DNA from: Actinomycetota bacterium
GTDB lineage: Bacteria > Actinomycetota > Humimicrobiia > Humimicrobiales > Humimicrobiaceae
Length of the DNA stretch: 7,631 bases
Direction: 5' to 3'
Assembly: GCA_018894445.1 (NCBI GenBank)
Contig: JAHIPJ010000038.1
Location: 1-7,631, forward strand
Shown here: one piece after another, positions 1 to 6,344 of the stretch
Layout of the letters: every line of letters starts with the position of its first letter
Position numbering within the stretch: the first letter of the stretch is position 1
The notes under the pieces: generated by a model
The model's input: the letters and a program-made list of their open reading frames with translations, nothing else
What the model was told of the DNA's origin: nothing
Databases searched by the model: none
Made by a program: the position numbers and the translations under genes

Positions 1-24
1 TAAACTTATTATACCGATGAAGCT

Positions 25-228
25 TTAGAATAGTTTCTTTTTAACCTTAGCTCCACATGAAGGGCAAAATGTATAATTATACATATACCGCCATGTTGCT
101 CCACACTCCGGGCACTCAATATCCAGTTCCTTTCCACATTCTGAACAAAACTTACGATCACCACTAGTCACTGTTCCACATTTAGGACATCTATATGCTC
201 CCAGAGCTTGCCCCGTTAGTTCTGCCAT
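25..228 (-). CDS. Small double zinc-ribbon protein (67 aa)
   Basis: This 67-residue protein has eight cysteines in four CxxC knuckles (C14/C17, C28/C31, C39/C42, C55/C58). The spacing fits two consecutive treble-clef or zinc-ribbon units of the double-zinc-ribbon type, each binding one zinc. There is no signal peptide or membrane segment, and it ends in a basic KKK tail. It starts with ATG seven bases after the gvpG stop, so it is probably co-transcribed as the last gene of the visible run. The upstream GGGG-rich stretch is a poor, distant ribosome binding site, so translation may be coupled to gvpG. Such ribbons usually mediate protein or nucleic-acid contacts, and nothing in the sequence says which. 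The zinc-ribbon fold is certain enough; a gas-vesicle role is inferred only from position. Confidence 0.85.
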   Translation of the reverse strand: MAELTGQALGAYRCPKCGTVTSGDRKFCSECGKELDIECPECGATWRYMYNYTFCPSCGAKVKKKLF

Positions 229-235
229 TTTTCTA

Positions 236-547
236 TCATCCCCTTTCTTTCTCTTCTTCGTATTTTCTGATAGCTTCTAATTTCTCTAAGAGTTTTCTCT
301 CTTTCTTTTCATATTCTTCCTCACTTATCTCCTCCATCTCAAAGCGCATCTGTAAATCTAACAATTCCTCTTGCACCTTAGATTTATCAGTTATCTCCTC
401 CTCAGCCATTTTACTTAACTTACTGGCAATAAAGCGTATTCCTTTTATGGGTAGTAAAATAGGAAATACTATATCTAATAATCCAATACCTAAATTCTCA
501 GTGTCTGCTTTAACTTTAACATGTTCTTCCTCAGATGGTTTTTTCAC
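236..547 (-). CDS. gvpG: Gas vesicle protein GvpG
   Basis: This 103-residue protein matches the GvpG family. An N-terminal hydrophobic segment GLLDIVFPILLPIKGIRFIA (about residues 22-42) is followed by the acidic helical signature EEELLDLQMRFEMEEISEEEYEKKE, here spread over about residues 60-85, and a charged coiled-coil tail. GvpG is a small accessory protein of gas-vesicle clusters, thought to act with GvpF/L in early assembly. The start is GTG at 547, overlapping the TGA of the upstream gvpF/L by four bases (GTGA). A GGAGG-rich stretch inside the end of that gene gives a good ribosome binding site. About 20 charged residues precede the conserved core. Family assignment is by recognition of the motif pattern, not by a search. 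Confidence 0.9.
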   Translation of the reverse strand: MKKPSEEEHVKVKADTENLGIGLLDIVFPILLPIKGIRFIASKLSKMAEEEITDKSKVQEELLDLQMRFEMEEISEEEYEKKERKLLEKLEAIRKYEEEKERG

Positions 548-1389
548 TCCTTTCCTCCCTCCAAAACTATCACCAATTCTACAAAATTAATTGGTGGAAG
601 TGGCCCTACATACTTGAACTTTATCCTTCCATCATAAGTTGCATCTAACTTATCTGCCAATCTATCAAATTCTTCCACCTTAGATTTTTCTACCAGGAAA
701 GCTAAATTTGTTATCATTTTATCGCCAAATACCTTGTTAATGCGTTTATCAACATAATTCCCTTTTAAAACATTTAAAATATCTCTTCCTTCTTTTGATT
801 TCTTTCGTTCTAAAGCATGCATTACCATCTCACCTAAAGTCGACTTTTCTCCAAACGGTTGGATAATGGATTTTGAGGTCAACTTTTGCCTTAATTTTCT
901 AATCTCTCTATTCTCGTCAACAATTTCTTGAAAGATTATCTTCATATCGGTCCAGATAGCTTTAAGTCCCAATTCTATCTTATTATCCATCTTATTTAAT
1001 AAGCCTTTTAATTCTTTGTATCTATCCTTAAGCACTTTCTCCATTATCCTTTCATTAGCTGAAACTTCATCTTTACCGCCGGCGACTGTGCCAAACTTTA
1101 CTGGTAAAACAGTAAAATCTTCCATCAGCTCTTCTAAAACTTTTTGGTGGGCCATAGTATTTTCTCTTGAAATAGGATATTTCATAATTGGGGAAGCGCT
1201 GATTACCACTGCGATATCTCGATAAGAAATGCTATAAACCTTATCTCCCCTGCCGCCAATTGCTGAAGAAGCAAATTTCTGTTCCTGATCCGTTCCAATT
1301 ATGCAGTAGATGTATCTCCCTTCTTCTTTATTTAAATCGTTATTATCTTTTATCTCTGTTTTATTGGAAGTCTGAAGTTCTGAGCTCAT
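544..1389 (-). CDS. gvpF/L: GvpF/GvpL-family gas vesicle protein, third copy
   Basis: This protein has 281 residues from ATG 1389. The GvpF/L family is shown by the first strand RYIYCIIG, the RDIAVVIS segment, the VLPVKFGTV motif, a central charged helical region (IELGLKAIW onward), NLAFLVEKSKVEEFD and the C-terminal FKYVGPLPPINFVELVI. GvpF/L proteins are minor structural or chaperone-like proteins needed for vesicle nucleation; GvpF is known to bind GvpA. The open frame extends to a GTG at 1410, but ATG 1389 is preferred. It gives an ATGA overlap with the upstream gvpF/L stop and has GAGGG six bases upstream. About 23 polar, low-complexity residues precede the conserved strand, an extension the second copy lacks. 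It overlaps gvpG by four bases downstream. F and L cannot be told apart from sequence alone. Confidence 0.92.
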   Translation of the reverse strand: MSSELQTSNKTEIKDNNDLNKEEGRYIYCIIGTDQEQKFASSAIGGRGDKVYSISYRDIAVVISASPIMKYPISRENTMAHQKVLEELMEDFTVLPVKFGTVAGGKDEVSANERIMEKVLKDRYKELKGLLNKMDNKIELGLKAIWTDMKIIFQEIVDENREIRKLRQKLTSKSIIQPFGEKSTLGEMVMHALERKKSKEGRDILNVLKGNYVDKRINKVFGDKMITNLAFLVEKSKVEEFDRLADKLDATYDGRIKFKYVGPLPPINFVELVIVLEGGKE

Positions 1390-2153
1390 TCGCTTCCCTC
1401 TTGTCCCCACTTTATAACCAATTCTGCAAAATTAAATGGCGCTATTGGTCCTACATACTTAAATTTCAACCTATCCTTATGTTTTTGACTTAGGTTCTCT
1501 ATAAGATCATCAAATTCTCTCTCGTGAGCCTTATCTACCAGGAAGGCGCAATTTAACACCATATTATCGCCTATTATCTTATTGGTACGAACCTTAACGC
1601 ATTTAGGTCTCAATACATCTAAAATCTCTTCTGCTTCATCTTCTCTTTTCTTCTCCAGAGCCTCTTTAACCCTCTTGCCCAAATCCACCTTTTCGTTTAA
1701 AGAAGGGGAAGTAGTGCTTCTGGTTAACTTTTCCTTTAAACTCTTTATCTCTTTATAGGTTGAGCCAATTTCCTTAAAAATATTTTCCATATTCTGCCAG
1801 AAGACCTTTAGGCCCAACTCTACCTTATTATCCATACTTCTTAATAGATTTTTAAGCTCCTGATACCTCTTCATTAAAAGATTCCTGATCTCTTCAGCAC
1901 TTGTTGCAATAGTACAAAATCTAACCGGAAGCACAGTGTAATCCTTCATTGCCTCCTCAATTACCTTTTCATGAGCTATTAGATTTTCTCGGCTAATCAC
2001 ATACTTAGTCATAGGGGTAGAACTAATGACACAGGCCAAATCACGAAAACATAAGGTGTGTACCTCATCACCTCTATCTCCGATCCCTATGGGACCAAAA
2101 TTCCTCCCCTGAGATTCATTAATTACACAATATAGATATTTTCCCTCATCCAT
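1386..2153 (-). CDS. gvpF/L: GvpF/GvpL-family gas vesicle protein, second copy
   Basis: This 255-residue protein has the compact GvpF/L layout. GKYLYCVI opens the N-terminal domain, followed by RDLACVIS and YTVLPVRFCT. A long charged helical centre covers about residues 95-175, and the C-terminal part has NCAFLVDKAHEREFD and LKFKYVGPIAPFNFAELVI. It is the shortest of the three copies, with no N-terminal extension and no fused domain, so it looks closest to a standard GvpF or GvpL. ATG 2153 is preceded by GGAG at nine bases, and that GGAG lies within a repeat-like element (2157-2172). Its stop overlaps the next gvpF/L start by four bases. The three copies share motifs but differ along most of their length, suggesting old duplications with separate roles. 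Confidence 0.92.
   Translation of the reverse strand: MDEGKYLYCVINESQGRNFGPIGIGDRGDEVHTLCFRDLACVISSTPMTKYVISRENLIAHEKVIEEAMKDYTVLPVRFCTIATSAEEIRNLLMKRYQELKNLLRSMDNKVELGLKVFWQNMENIFKEIGSTYKEIKSLKEKLTRSTTSPSLNEKVDLGKRVKEALEKKREDEAEEILDVLRPKCVKVRTNKIIGDNMVLNCAFLVDKAHEREFDDLIENLSQKHKDRLKFKYVGPIAPFNFAELVIKWGQEGSE
1396..1400 (-). promoter_or_regulatory. Ribosome binding site that fixes the third gvpF/L start
   Basis: GAGGG on the minus strand lies six bases before ATG 1389, inside the last codons of the upstream gvpF/L. It supports ATG 1389 over the GTG at 1410 and points to coupled translation of the two copies. Confidence 0.55.
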
Positions 2154-2156
2154 TAT

Positions 2157-2172
2157 CGCTCACTCCGTTCGC
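2157..2172 (-). repeat. GCGAACGGAGTGAGCG element providing the ribosome binding site
   Basis: The 49-base gap between two gvpF/L genes contains GCGAACGGAGTGAGCG, GC-rich against AT-rich surroundings. Sequences of this kind occur as dispersed short elements in some bacterial genomes (general familiarity, not searched). Its internal GGAG lies nine bases before ATG 2153 and is the only good Shine-Dalgarno sequence for that gene. Only one copy occurs in the window, so calling it a repeat is inference. Confidence 0.4.
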
Positions 2173-2202
2173 AGTTATTGGTAACTCATAACTATTCCGA
2201 TA

Positions 2203-3246
2203 TTATGGTCTTATTATCTCAACCACAATAAAATCCCTGCCTGCCGGCAGGCAGGTTTTCTGCTTATTATCCTCGGAAATGGTATCCTTTCCTTGGTAAC
2301 AACTGGTTAATAACTTATAGGCATAGGTTACTTTTTCAAACTCCTCCTTAAGTTGGCTATTTTCAGTGTGCTTATCAGGATGATTTCTTTGAGCGAACTC
2401 ACGATAAGATTCTTTTATCTCCTCTAAGGATGTAACCTCTCCCAAACCTAACAACCTCTTTGCCTCATCTATCTTGTTAAATCCTACCTTTTTTAACTGG
2501 CAGGTGGCAAAACTGTAAGGAGGTAGAGGCCCTACGCATCTAAAATTAACCTTTTGATTGTATTTTTTATCCAACTCTTTTAACTTAAGATCAAAATCTG
2601 GCTCTTTAGCCTTTTCAAGTAAAAAGGCGCAGTTTAAAATCATATTATCATCCTTCACTTGATGCTTTTGAAAATCGACCGTAAGTTTCTTTAAGTAACC
2701 TATTATATGAGCATGTTCTTTTTCTCTTCTCTTATCCAGGGCATCTTTGACCATCATTCCTGTCTTTATCCTATCCTGAAGGGTCTGGCTGGGGAGCTTT
2801 TTTGTAATCTCTGCCTTAAATTCCTTTATCTTATTATCTTCCTCTCCAATTTCTTTTATAATGCTATTCAAATCATTCCAGGTAGCAGCCACATCAAGTT
2901 CTATCTTGCCATCCATGTTGATGAGCAGTTCTTTAAACTGAGGATAACCTCTTTTTAGAACCTCTATAACTTCATCATCATTGGAAGCAAATGTTCCAAA
3001 CTTCATAGGTATAATAGAATGGTCCTGCATAATTTTCTCGATTATTGTCTGGTGTCCAATTAAGAAATGTCCAAGAGTTTCTTTAAGCATGGATGAATAA
3101 TCTTGTATAGGTGAATTACAAACTACACAAGCAATGTCCTGGTAAGTTACTGTATAAACTTCTTCACCAGTACCTACCTCGCAGGGGTCAAAAGATTTTT
3201 TCTCATTAGTTTTTATTATACCGTAAATATAATTTCCTTTTTCCAT
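2203..3246 (-). CDS. gvpF/L: GvpF/L-family protein fused to a C-terminal DnaJ J-domain
   Basis: This is a two-domain protein of 347 residues from ATG 3246. Residues about 3-252 are GvpF/L: GNYIYGIIKT, QDIACVVCNS, HSIIPMKFGTF, IELDVAATW, NCAFLLEKAKEPDFD and NFRCVGPLPPYSF. Residues about 255-317 form a J-domain: EEIKESYREFAQRN is helix II, HPD (about 289-291, bases 2374-2382) is the invariant Hsp70-stimulating tripeptide, and LKEEFEKVTYAYKLL is helix III. The tail includes CLPAGR, encoded by a 20-bp palindrome. J-domains stimulate Hsp70 ATPase, so this protein may hand GvpF/L clients to DnaK. The frame can start at 3261 (ATG, overlapping the preceding 31-codon ORF), but ATG 3246 has GGAG four bases upstream and aligns with the second copy's MDEGKYLY start. 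Confidence 0.9.
   Translation of the reverse strand: MEKGNYIYGIIKTNEKKSFDPCEVGTGEEVYTVTYQDIACVVCNSPIQDYSSMLKETLGHFLIGHQTIIEKIMQDHSIIPMKFGTFASNDDEVIEVLKRGYPQFKELLINMDGKIELDVAATWNDLNSIIKEIGEEDNKIKEFKAEITKKLPSQTLQDRIKTGMMVKDALDKRREKEHAHIIGYLKKLTVDFQKHQVKDDNMILNCAFLLEKAKEPDFDLKLKELDKKYNQKVNFRCVGPLPPYSFATCQLKKVGFNKIDEAKRLLGLGEVTSLEEIKESYREFAQRNHPDKHTENSQLKEEFEKVTYAYKLLTSCYQGKDTISEDNKQKTCLPAGRDFIVVEIIRP
2236..2255. repeat. 20-bp perfect palindrome CCTGCCTGCCGGCAGGCAGG inside a coding region
   Basis: This perfect self-complementary 20-mer is markedly GC-rich in AT-rich DNA. It is read in frame in the tail of the GvpF/L-J protein, contributing the CLPAGR stretch beyond the J-domain. Palindromes of this sequence are dispersed in genomes of several uncultivated bacterial lineages (general familiarity, not searched). 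It may be a small mobile or spreading palindrome. In RNA it would form a strong hairpin about 30 bases before the stop codon. Confidence 0.75.
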
Positions 3247-3257
3247 TCTGCTCCATC

Positions 3258-3353
3258 TCATTTTTTAGATTTGTCTGTGCCTGCCGTAACTAAAGCACCT
3301 TTAGCCACTGATCTTAGAAGCTTCGAAGTCATTCCTATTTCACCTACCGACAT
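3258..3353 (-). CDS. Possible small protein of 31 aa between cdc48 and gvpF/L-J
   Basis: The gap between the ATPase and the J-domain protein holds an ORF of 31 codons. It starts with ATG at 3353, 19 bases after the ATPase stop, and its TGA overlaps the ATG at 3261 of the next frame (ATGA). The product begins MSVGEIGMTSKLLRSVAKG, continues with hydrophobic and small residues (ALVTAG) and ends in a lysine-rich tail; the middle could form a short basic amphipathic helix. No good ribosome binding site precedes ATG 3353, but AGGTG lies about ten bases before an internal ATG (codon 8), which would give 24 residues. I recognise no family. It could be a real micro-protein, a coupling leader, or a remnant of a larger gene. 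The packing favours something translated; the length alone is weak evidence. Confidence 0.4.
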   Translation of the reverse strand: MSVGEIGMTSKLLRSVAKGALVTAGTDKSKK

Positions 3354-3372
3354 AGGAAATTTTAACTGTTCT

Positions 3373-5541
3373 TTACCCCGTTAAAGATTTATTTTTAACA
3401 GTATTTATTGATTTCATCGCTTCTTCAAAGAATTTTTTCTTAATGCTAAATTCTTCAACAGCTTTTTTATCAGGCTTATCTTTTACTTTATCCAGGAACT
3501 CCCTTATGGCAAGCATTGAAGCCTTTCTGGCAACAGCCTCTATCTCTGCACCTGTATATTTATTACTTGTTTTAGCAAATAACTCAAGGTCAACATCTTT
3601 ATCCAATGGCTTACCCTTAGTATGTATCTTGAAAATCTTGAGCCGCGTTGCTTCATCTGGAATTGGAAGCTCCAAAAGTAAATCGAATCTACCAGGGCGA
3701 AGTATCGCCGGGTCAATCATATCAAATCTATTAGTAGCACCCAGGACAACTACCCCTTTTAACTCTTCTATCCCATCTAGTTCAGTAAGAAACTGGCTGA
3801 TAACTCGCTCAGTTGTGTGAGTAGAATCTCCCCCCCCAATACCTCGGATGGGCACCAGTGAATCTATCTCATCAAAAAAGATAACAGTTGGTGCAGCCTG
3901 CTTAGCTTTTTTAAAAATCTCTCTTATGCCGTGCTCACTCTCACCTAAATATTTACTAATTAATGCTGGGCCTTTAACTGATATAAAATTAACTCCGCTT
4001 TCATTAGCAACTGCTTTGGCAACTAAAGTCTTACCCGTTCCAGGAGCTCCATAAAGCAATACGCCTTTAGGAGGCGTGGTGTTAGCTTTAGTGAAAAGTT
4101 CTGGATATTTTAAAGGCCACTCAATTGTCTCCATAAGCTGCTTCTTTATGTCTTCTAGTCCGCCCACATCCTCCCACTTAACATCGGGAACCTCGATAAA
4201 TACTTCACGGATGGCAGAAGGCTCTATTTCTTTTAGTGCCTCCATAAAATTATCTATAGTAACTTGCAATTCTAAAAGAGTCTCATAAGGTATGTCTGCC
4301 AACTCAAAATCCACTTTAGGTAATATCTTTCTTAAGGCCACCATAGCTGCCTCTCTTGCTAAAGCTTCTAAATCTGCTCCTACAAATCCGTGAGTAATTT
4401 CAGCCAGCTTCTCTAAATTCACATCTTCTGCCAGGGGCATCCCTCTGGTATAAATCTGAAGTATCTCTAAGCGAGCATTCTTATCAGGAATAGGAATAAC
4501 AAGTTCCCGATCAAAACGTCCAGGCCGTCTTAAAGCAGGATCCAGCACATTGGGAATGTTAGTTGCTCCAATTATAATAACCTGTCCTCGTGCCTCTAAG
4601 CCATCTAAAAGGGCCAAAAGTTGTGCTACCACCCTTCGCTCTACCTGCTTTTCTCCACCCATCTCTTCGCGCTTAGGTGCAATGGCATCCAGCTCATCAA
4701 TAAAGACAATAGCCGGTGCATTAGCTTGTGCATCTTCAAATATACTGCGAAGCCGGGCCTCAGATTCGCCGTAGTATTTGGCCATTACCTCAGGTCCACT
4801 TATGCTGGTAAAATAAGCATCTGTTTCATTGGCTACTGCCCGGGCAATTAAAGTCTTGCCACAGCCCGGTGGGCCATGTAAAAGCACCCCCTTAGGAGCC
4901 TCTACTCCCAATCTATCAAAAACCTGGGGATACCTTAAAGGAAGTTCTATCATCTCTCTGATTCTTTGAATTTGTTTACCTAAGCCACCTATATCCTCAT
5001 AAGATACCTTAATACCTCGCTTTTCCTGGCCCTCCTTCACTTCCATTCTGGTAGTTGTAGCAGGCTGAATTAAAACTATTTCTTTCTTGGGAACCGTATT
5101 CAATACTTTAAAATCACAGGGTCTGCTGCCAAATAGAGTAGCTCTGACTCTATCCCCTGCCACTAAGGGAAGACCTTCCAAAAGGCGTCCAATATATTGA
5201 GTATCTTTTTCTTCGCCTCGTAATCCACTTATAGTAATAGGTGATAAGGTAATTCTTTCAGCAGGCTTATAAGATGCTTTTTCAATGGAGAGTTTCTCGT
5301 CCAGGCCGACTTGAGCATTTTCTCTGATGATCCCGTCTATTTGAACAATTCCTTTGCCCCTATCTTCCATATATGCAGGCATTACCTTGGCAGCTGTTTC
5401 TCGCTTGCCGGAAATCCCTACCACATCTCCTACCTCACAGCCAAGTTTCTCAAGGTCTTCGGGATCCATTCTGGCTATACCCCTTCCTACATCGCGAGGC
5501 CTTGCTTCTGCTACTTTCAAAATCAACTTTTTATCCGGCAT
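3373..5541 (-). CDS. cdc48: Cdc48/VAT-type double AAA+ ATPase
   Basis: This 722-residue protein has the full p97/Cdc48/VAT layout. An N-terminal double-psi barrel and Cdc48 domain 2 cover about residues 5-165. AAA ring D1 has Walker A GPPGCGKT (223-230), Walker B IVFIDE (278-283), sensor GATN (325-328) and arginine fingers R339/R342. D2 has GAPGTGKT (498-505), VIFFDE (553-558), GATN (601-604) and R615/R618. Both pore loops carry aromatics (KYYGES 255-260, KYLGES 530-535), whereas eukaryotic p97 D1 has KLAG, so both rings look able to grip and thread a substrate. All catalytic residues are intact. The family unfolds or extracts proteins from complexes. Lying between gvpH and gvpF/L, it probably remodels gas-vesicle subunits or aggregates; that target is inference. 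ATG 5541 has GGAG five bases upstream. A G8 run codes for GGG near residue 570. Confidence 0.95.
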   Translation of the reverse strand: MPDKKLILKVAEARPRDVGRGIARMDPEDLEKLGCEVGDVVGISGKRETAAKVMPAYMEDRGKGIVQIDGIIRENAQVGLDEKLSIEKASYKPAERITLSPITISGLRGEEKDTQYIGRLLEGLPLVAGDRVRATLFGSRPCDFKVLNTVPKKEIVLIQPATTTRMEVKEGQEKRGIKVSYEDIGGLGKQIQRIREMIELPLRYPQVFDRLGVEAPKGVLLHGPPGCGKTLIARAVANETDAYFTSISGPEVMAKYYGESEARLRSIFEDAQANAPAIVFIDELDAIAPKREEMGGEKQVERRVVAQLLALLDGLEARGQVIIIGATNIPNVLDPALRRPGRFDRELVIPIPDKNARLEILQIYTRGMPLAEDVNLEKLAEITHGFVGADLEALAREAAMVALRKILPKVDFELADIPYETLLELQVTIDNFMEALKEIEPSAIREVFIEVPDVKWEDVGGLEDIKKQLMETIEWPLKYPELFTKANTTPPKGVLLYGAPGTGKTLVAKAVANESGVNFISVKGPALISKYLGESEHGIREIFKKAKQAAPTVIFFDEIDSLVPIRGIGGGDSTHTTERVISQFLTELDGIEELKGVVVLGATNRFDMIDPAILRPGRFDLLLELPIPDEATRLKIFKIHTKGKPLDKDVDLELFAKTSNKYTGAEIEAVARKASMLAIREFLDKVKDKPDKKAVEEFSIKKKFFEEAMKSINTVKNKSLTG

Positions 5542-5577
5542 AACTTCTCCCTATACTCTAAATAAAAATATTCTTCT

Positions 5578-6099
5578 CTACTTTTCGGTCTTCTTAAATT
5601 TGATTTCCAGGATTGCGTTTTTATATGATTTCTCTATACTTTCTACATCTACACCACAAGGCATAAGTATTTCTTTTTTATATTTTCTATCCCCTCTTTC
5701 AGCAGAGAAATTGAGTATGTCTCCTTTTATCTCTGTTTTTATATCATCTTCCTCAACACCGGGAAGTTCTGCTACTATCAGAACATGATCTTTTTCAACA
5801 AAGACATCTACTATGGGCTCTCTTTCTTCTTTTACTACTGGGCCTTTGGGAGTCTTTTTAATATTTCCAAATGGTTCTACTTTAGATTTTCCTCCTGCCA
5901 AAGTACTTATAGTAAAGCCATATATACCCTTTACCTTATCTCCTAATCCTTTTATCTCACCTGTCCTGCTAATACCTTCTCCACTAATCTTGGAAACCGA
6001 CTCAATAAGATTACCTATACCCTCAAAGATTCCTCCTAAACCCATTCCAAAATCAATACCTTCTTTTTTTTCTTTTTCCTTCTTTTCTTTTTCAGTCAT
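5578..6099 (-). CDS. gvpH: GvpH-like Hsp20 family protein
   Basis: This 173-residue protein opens with a lysine/glutamate-rich stretch (residues 1-13). A glycine-rich region follows with the GvpH-type signature GIYGFTISTLAGGKSKVEPFG (split around residues 58-78). An alpha-crystallin domain covers about residues 94-170, with DVFVEKDHVLIVAELPGV and an LEIKF end. GvpH is a small heat-shock-like accessory protein, best known from haloarchaeal clusters, where it limits aggregation of vesicle proteins or assists assembly. The usual A-x-x-x-G-V-L element reads SYKNAILEI, with the glycine replaced by alanine (162). There is no C-terminal IxI motif, so higher oligomers may form differently. ATG 6099 has GGTGG five bases upstream, and cdc48 follows after 36 bases, which suggests the two act together. 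Confidence 0.9.
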   Translation of the reverse strand: MTEKEKKEKEKKEGIDFGMGLGGIFEGIGNLIESVSKISGEGISRTGEIKGLGDKVKGIYGFTISTLAGGKSKVEPFGNIKKTPKGPVVKEEREPIVDVFVEKDHVLIVAELPGVEEDDIKTEIKGDILNFSAERGDRKYKKEILMPCGVDVESIEKSYKNAILEIKFKKTEK

Positions 6100-6116
6100 T
6101 TAATCCACCTTCTTCT

Positions 6117-6329
6117 TCATTTTTTCAAAGCCTCTTTCCCTTTAGCTGTAATCCTGCACACTCCTTTACCTAACAAATCAATATAATCTGCTCTGGCCAA
6201 AGAGGTACAAAGGAGCCGAGCATAGCTTGTTTCTATCCCCATCCTTCGGCTCACAACTTGGACCGGGATTTCCCCGCCTTCTTCATCAATTATTTTTAAT
6301 GCCCGCAATTCGCTTCCAGTAGGCATCAT
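6117..6329 (-). CDS. Small winged-helix protein, fourth of the array (70 aa)
   Basis: This 70-residue protein is predicted as a winged helix-turn-helix. Helix 1 is SELRALKIIDE, the turn region is PVQVVSRRMGIETSYARLLCTSL, and a short wing VCRITAKGKEAL matches the R/Y-x-LT-x-x-G wing of its neighbours. It is the most divergent of the B/C/D group, with two cysteines and no extended tail. Of the two tandem ATG codons, the first (6329) is preferred, with AGGAGG nine bases upstream (6339-6344) directly after the stop of the preceding gene. It ends 17 bases before gvpH. No oligomerisation or ligand domain is visible, so it would be a bare DNA-binding or protein-contact domain. The exact family is not recognised. 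Confidence 0.75.
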   Translation of the reverse strand: MMPTGSELRALKIIDEEGGEIPVQVVSRRMGIETSYARLLCTSLARADYIDLLGKGVCRITAKGKEALKK

Positions 6330-6338
6330 ATTTGAATA

Positions 6339-6344
6339 CCTCCT
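6339..6344 (-). promoter_or_regulatory. Consensus ribosome binding site AGGAGG
   Basis: AGGAGG starts immediately after the TAA (6345-6347) of the preceding winged-helix gene and lies nine bases before ATG 6329. It decides for the first of the two tandem ATG codons. Confidence 0.75.

Noticed and set aside
1..24. Terminator after the zinc-ribbon gene
   Set aside because: Only 24 bases are visible beyond the stop, with no stem or T run.
195..590. Plus-strand ORF of 131 codons
   Set aside because: It runs opposite to gvpG and its neighbours, is serine/leucine/phenylalanine-rich as expected for the antisense of lysine/glutamate-rich genes, and has no recognisable domain.
1390..1410. Upstream GTG start for the third gvpF/L
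   Set aside because: ATG 1389 has the better-spaced GAGGG and the ATGA overlap, and the extra residues match nothing in the family.
2173..2186. Hairpin AGTTA-TTGG-TAACT as a terminator
   Set aside because: The stem is only five AT-rich pairs with no following T run on the minus strand, and the operon continues directly.
3247..3261. Upstream ATG start for the GvpF/L-J protein
   Set aside because: No ribosome binding site precedes it, and the downstream ATG aligns with the start of the second copy. Coupled initiation from the 31-codon ORF keeps it possible.
3277..3286. Second copy of the palindrome (TGCCTGCCG)
   Set aside because: Only nine bases match one half and the complementary half is absent, so it is likely chance.
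3258..3353. Small ORF as a GvpA, GvpJ or GvpK remnant
   Set aside because: None of the hallmark patterns of those families can be seen in its 31 residues.
5354..5788. Plus-strand ORF of 144 codons across the cdc48 and gvpH junction
   Set aside because: It is antisense to two confidently identified genes, has no family pattern and shows shadow-type composition.
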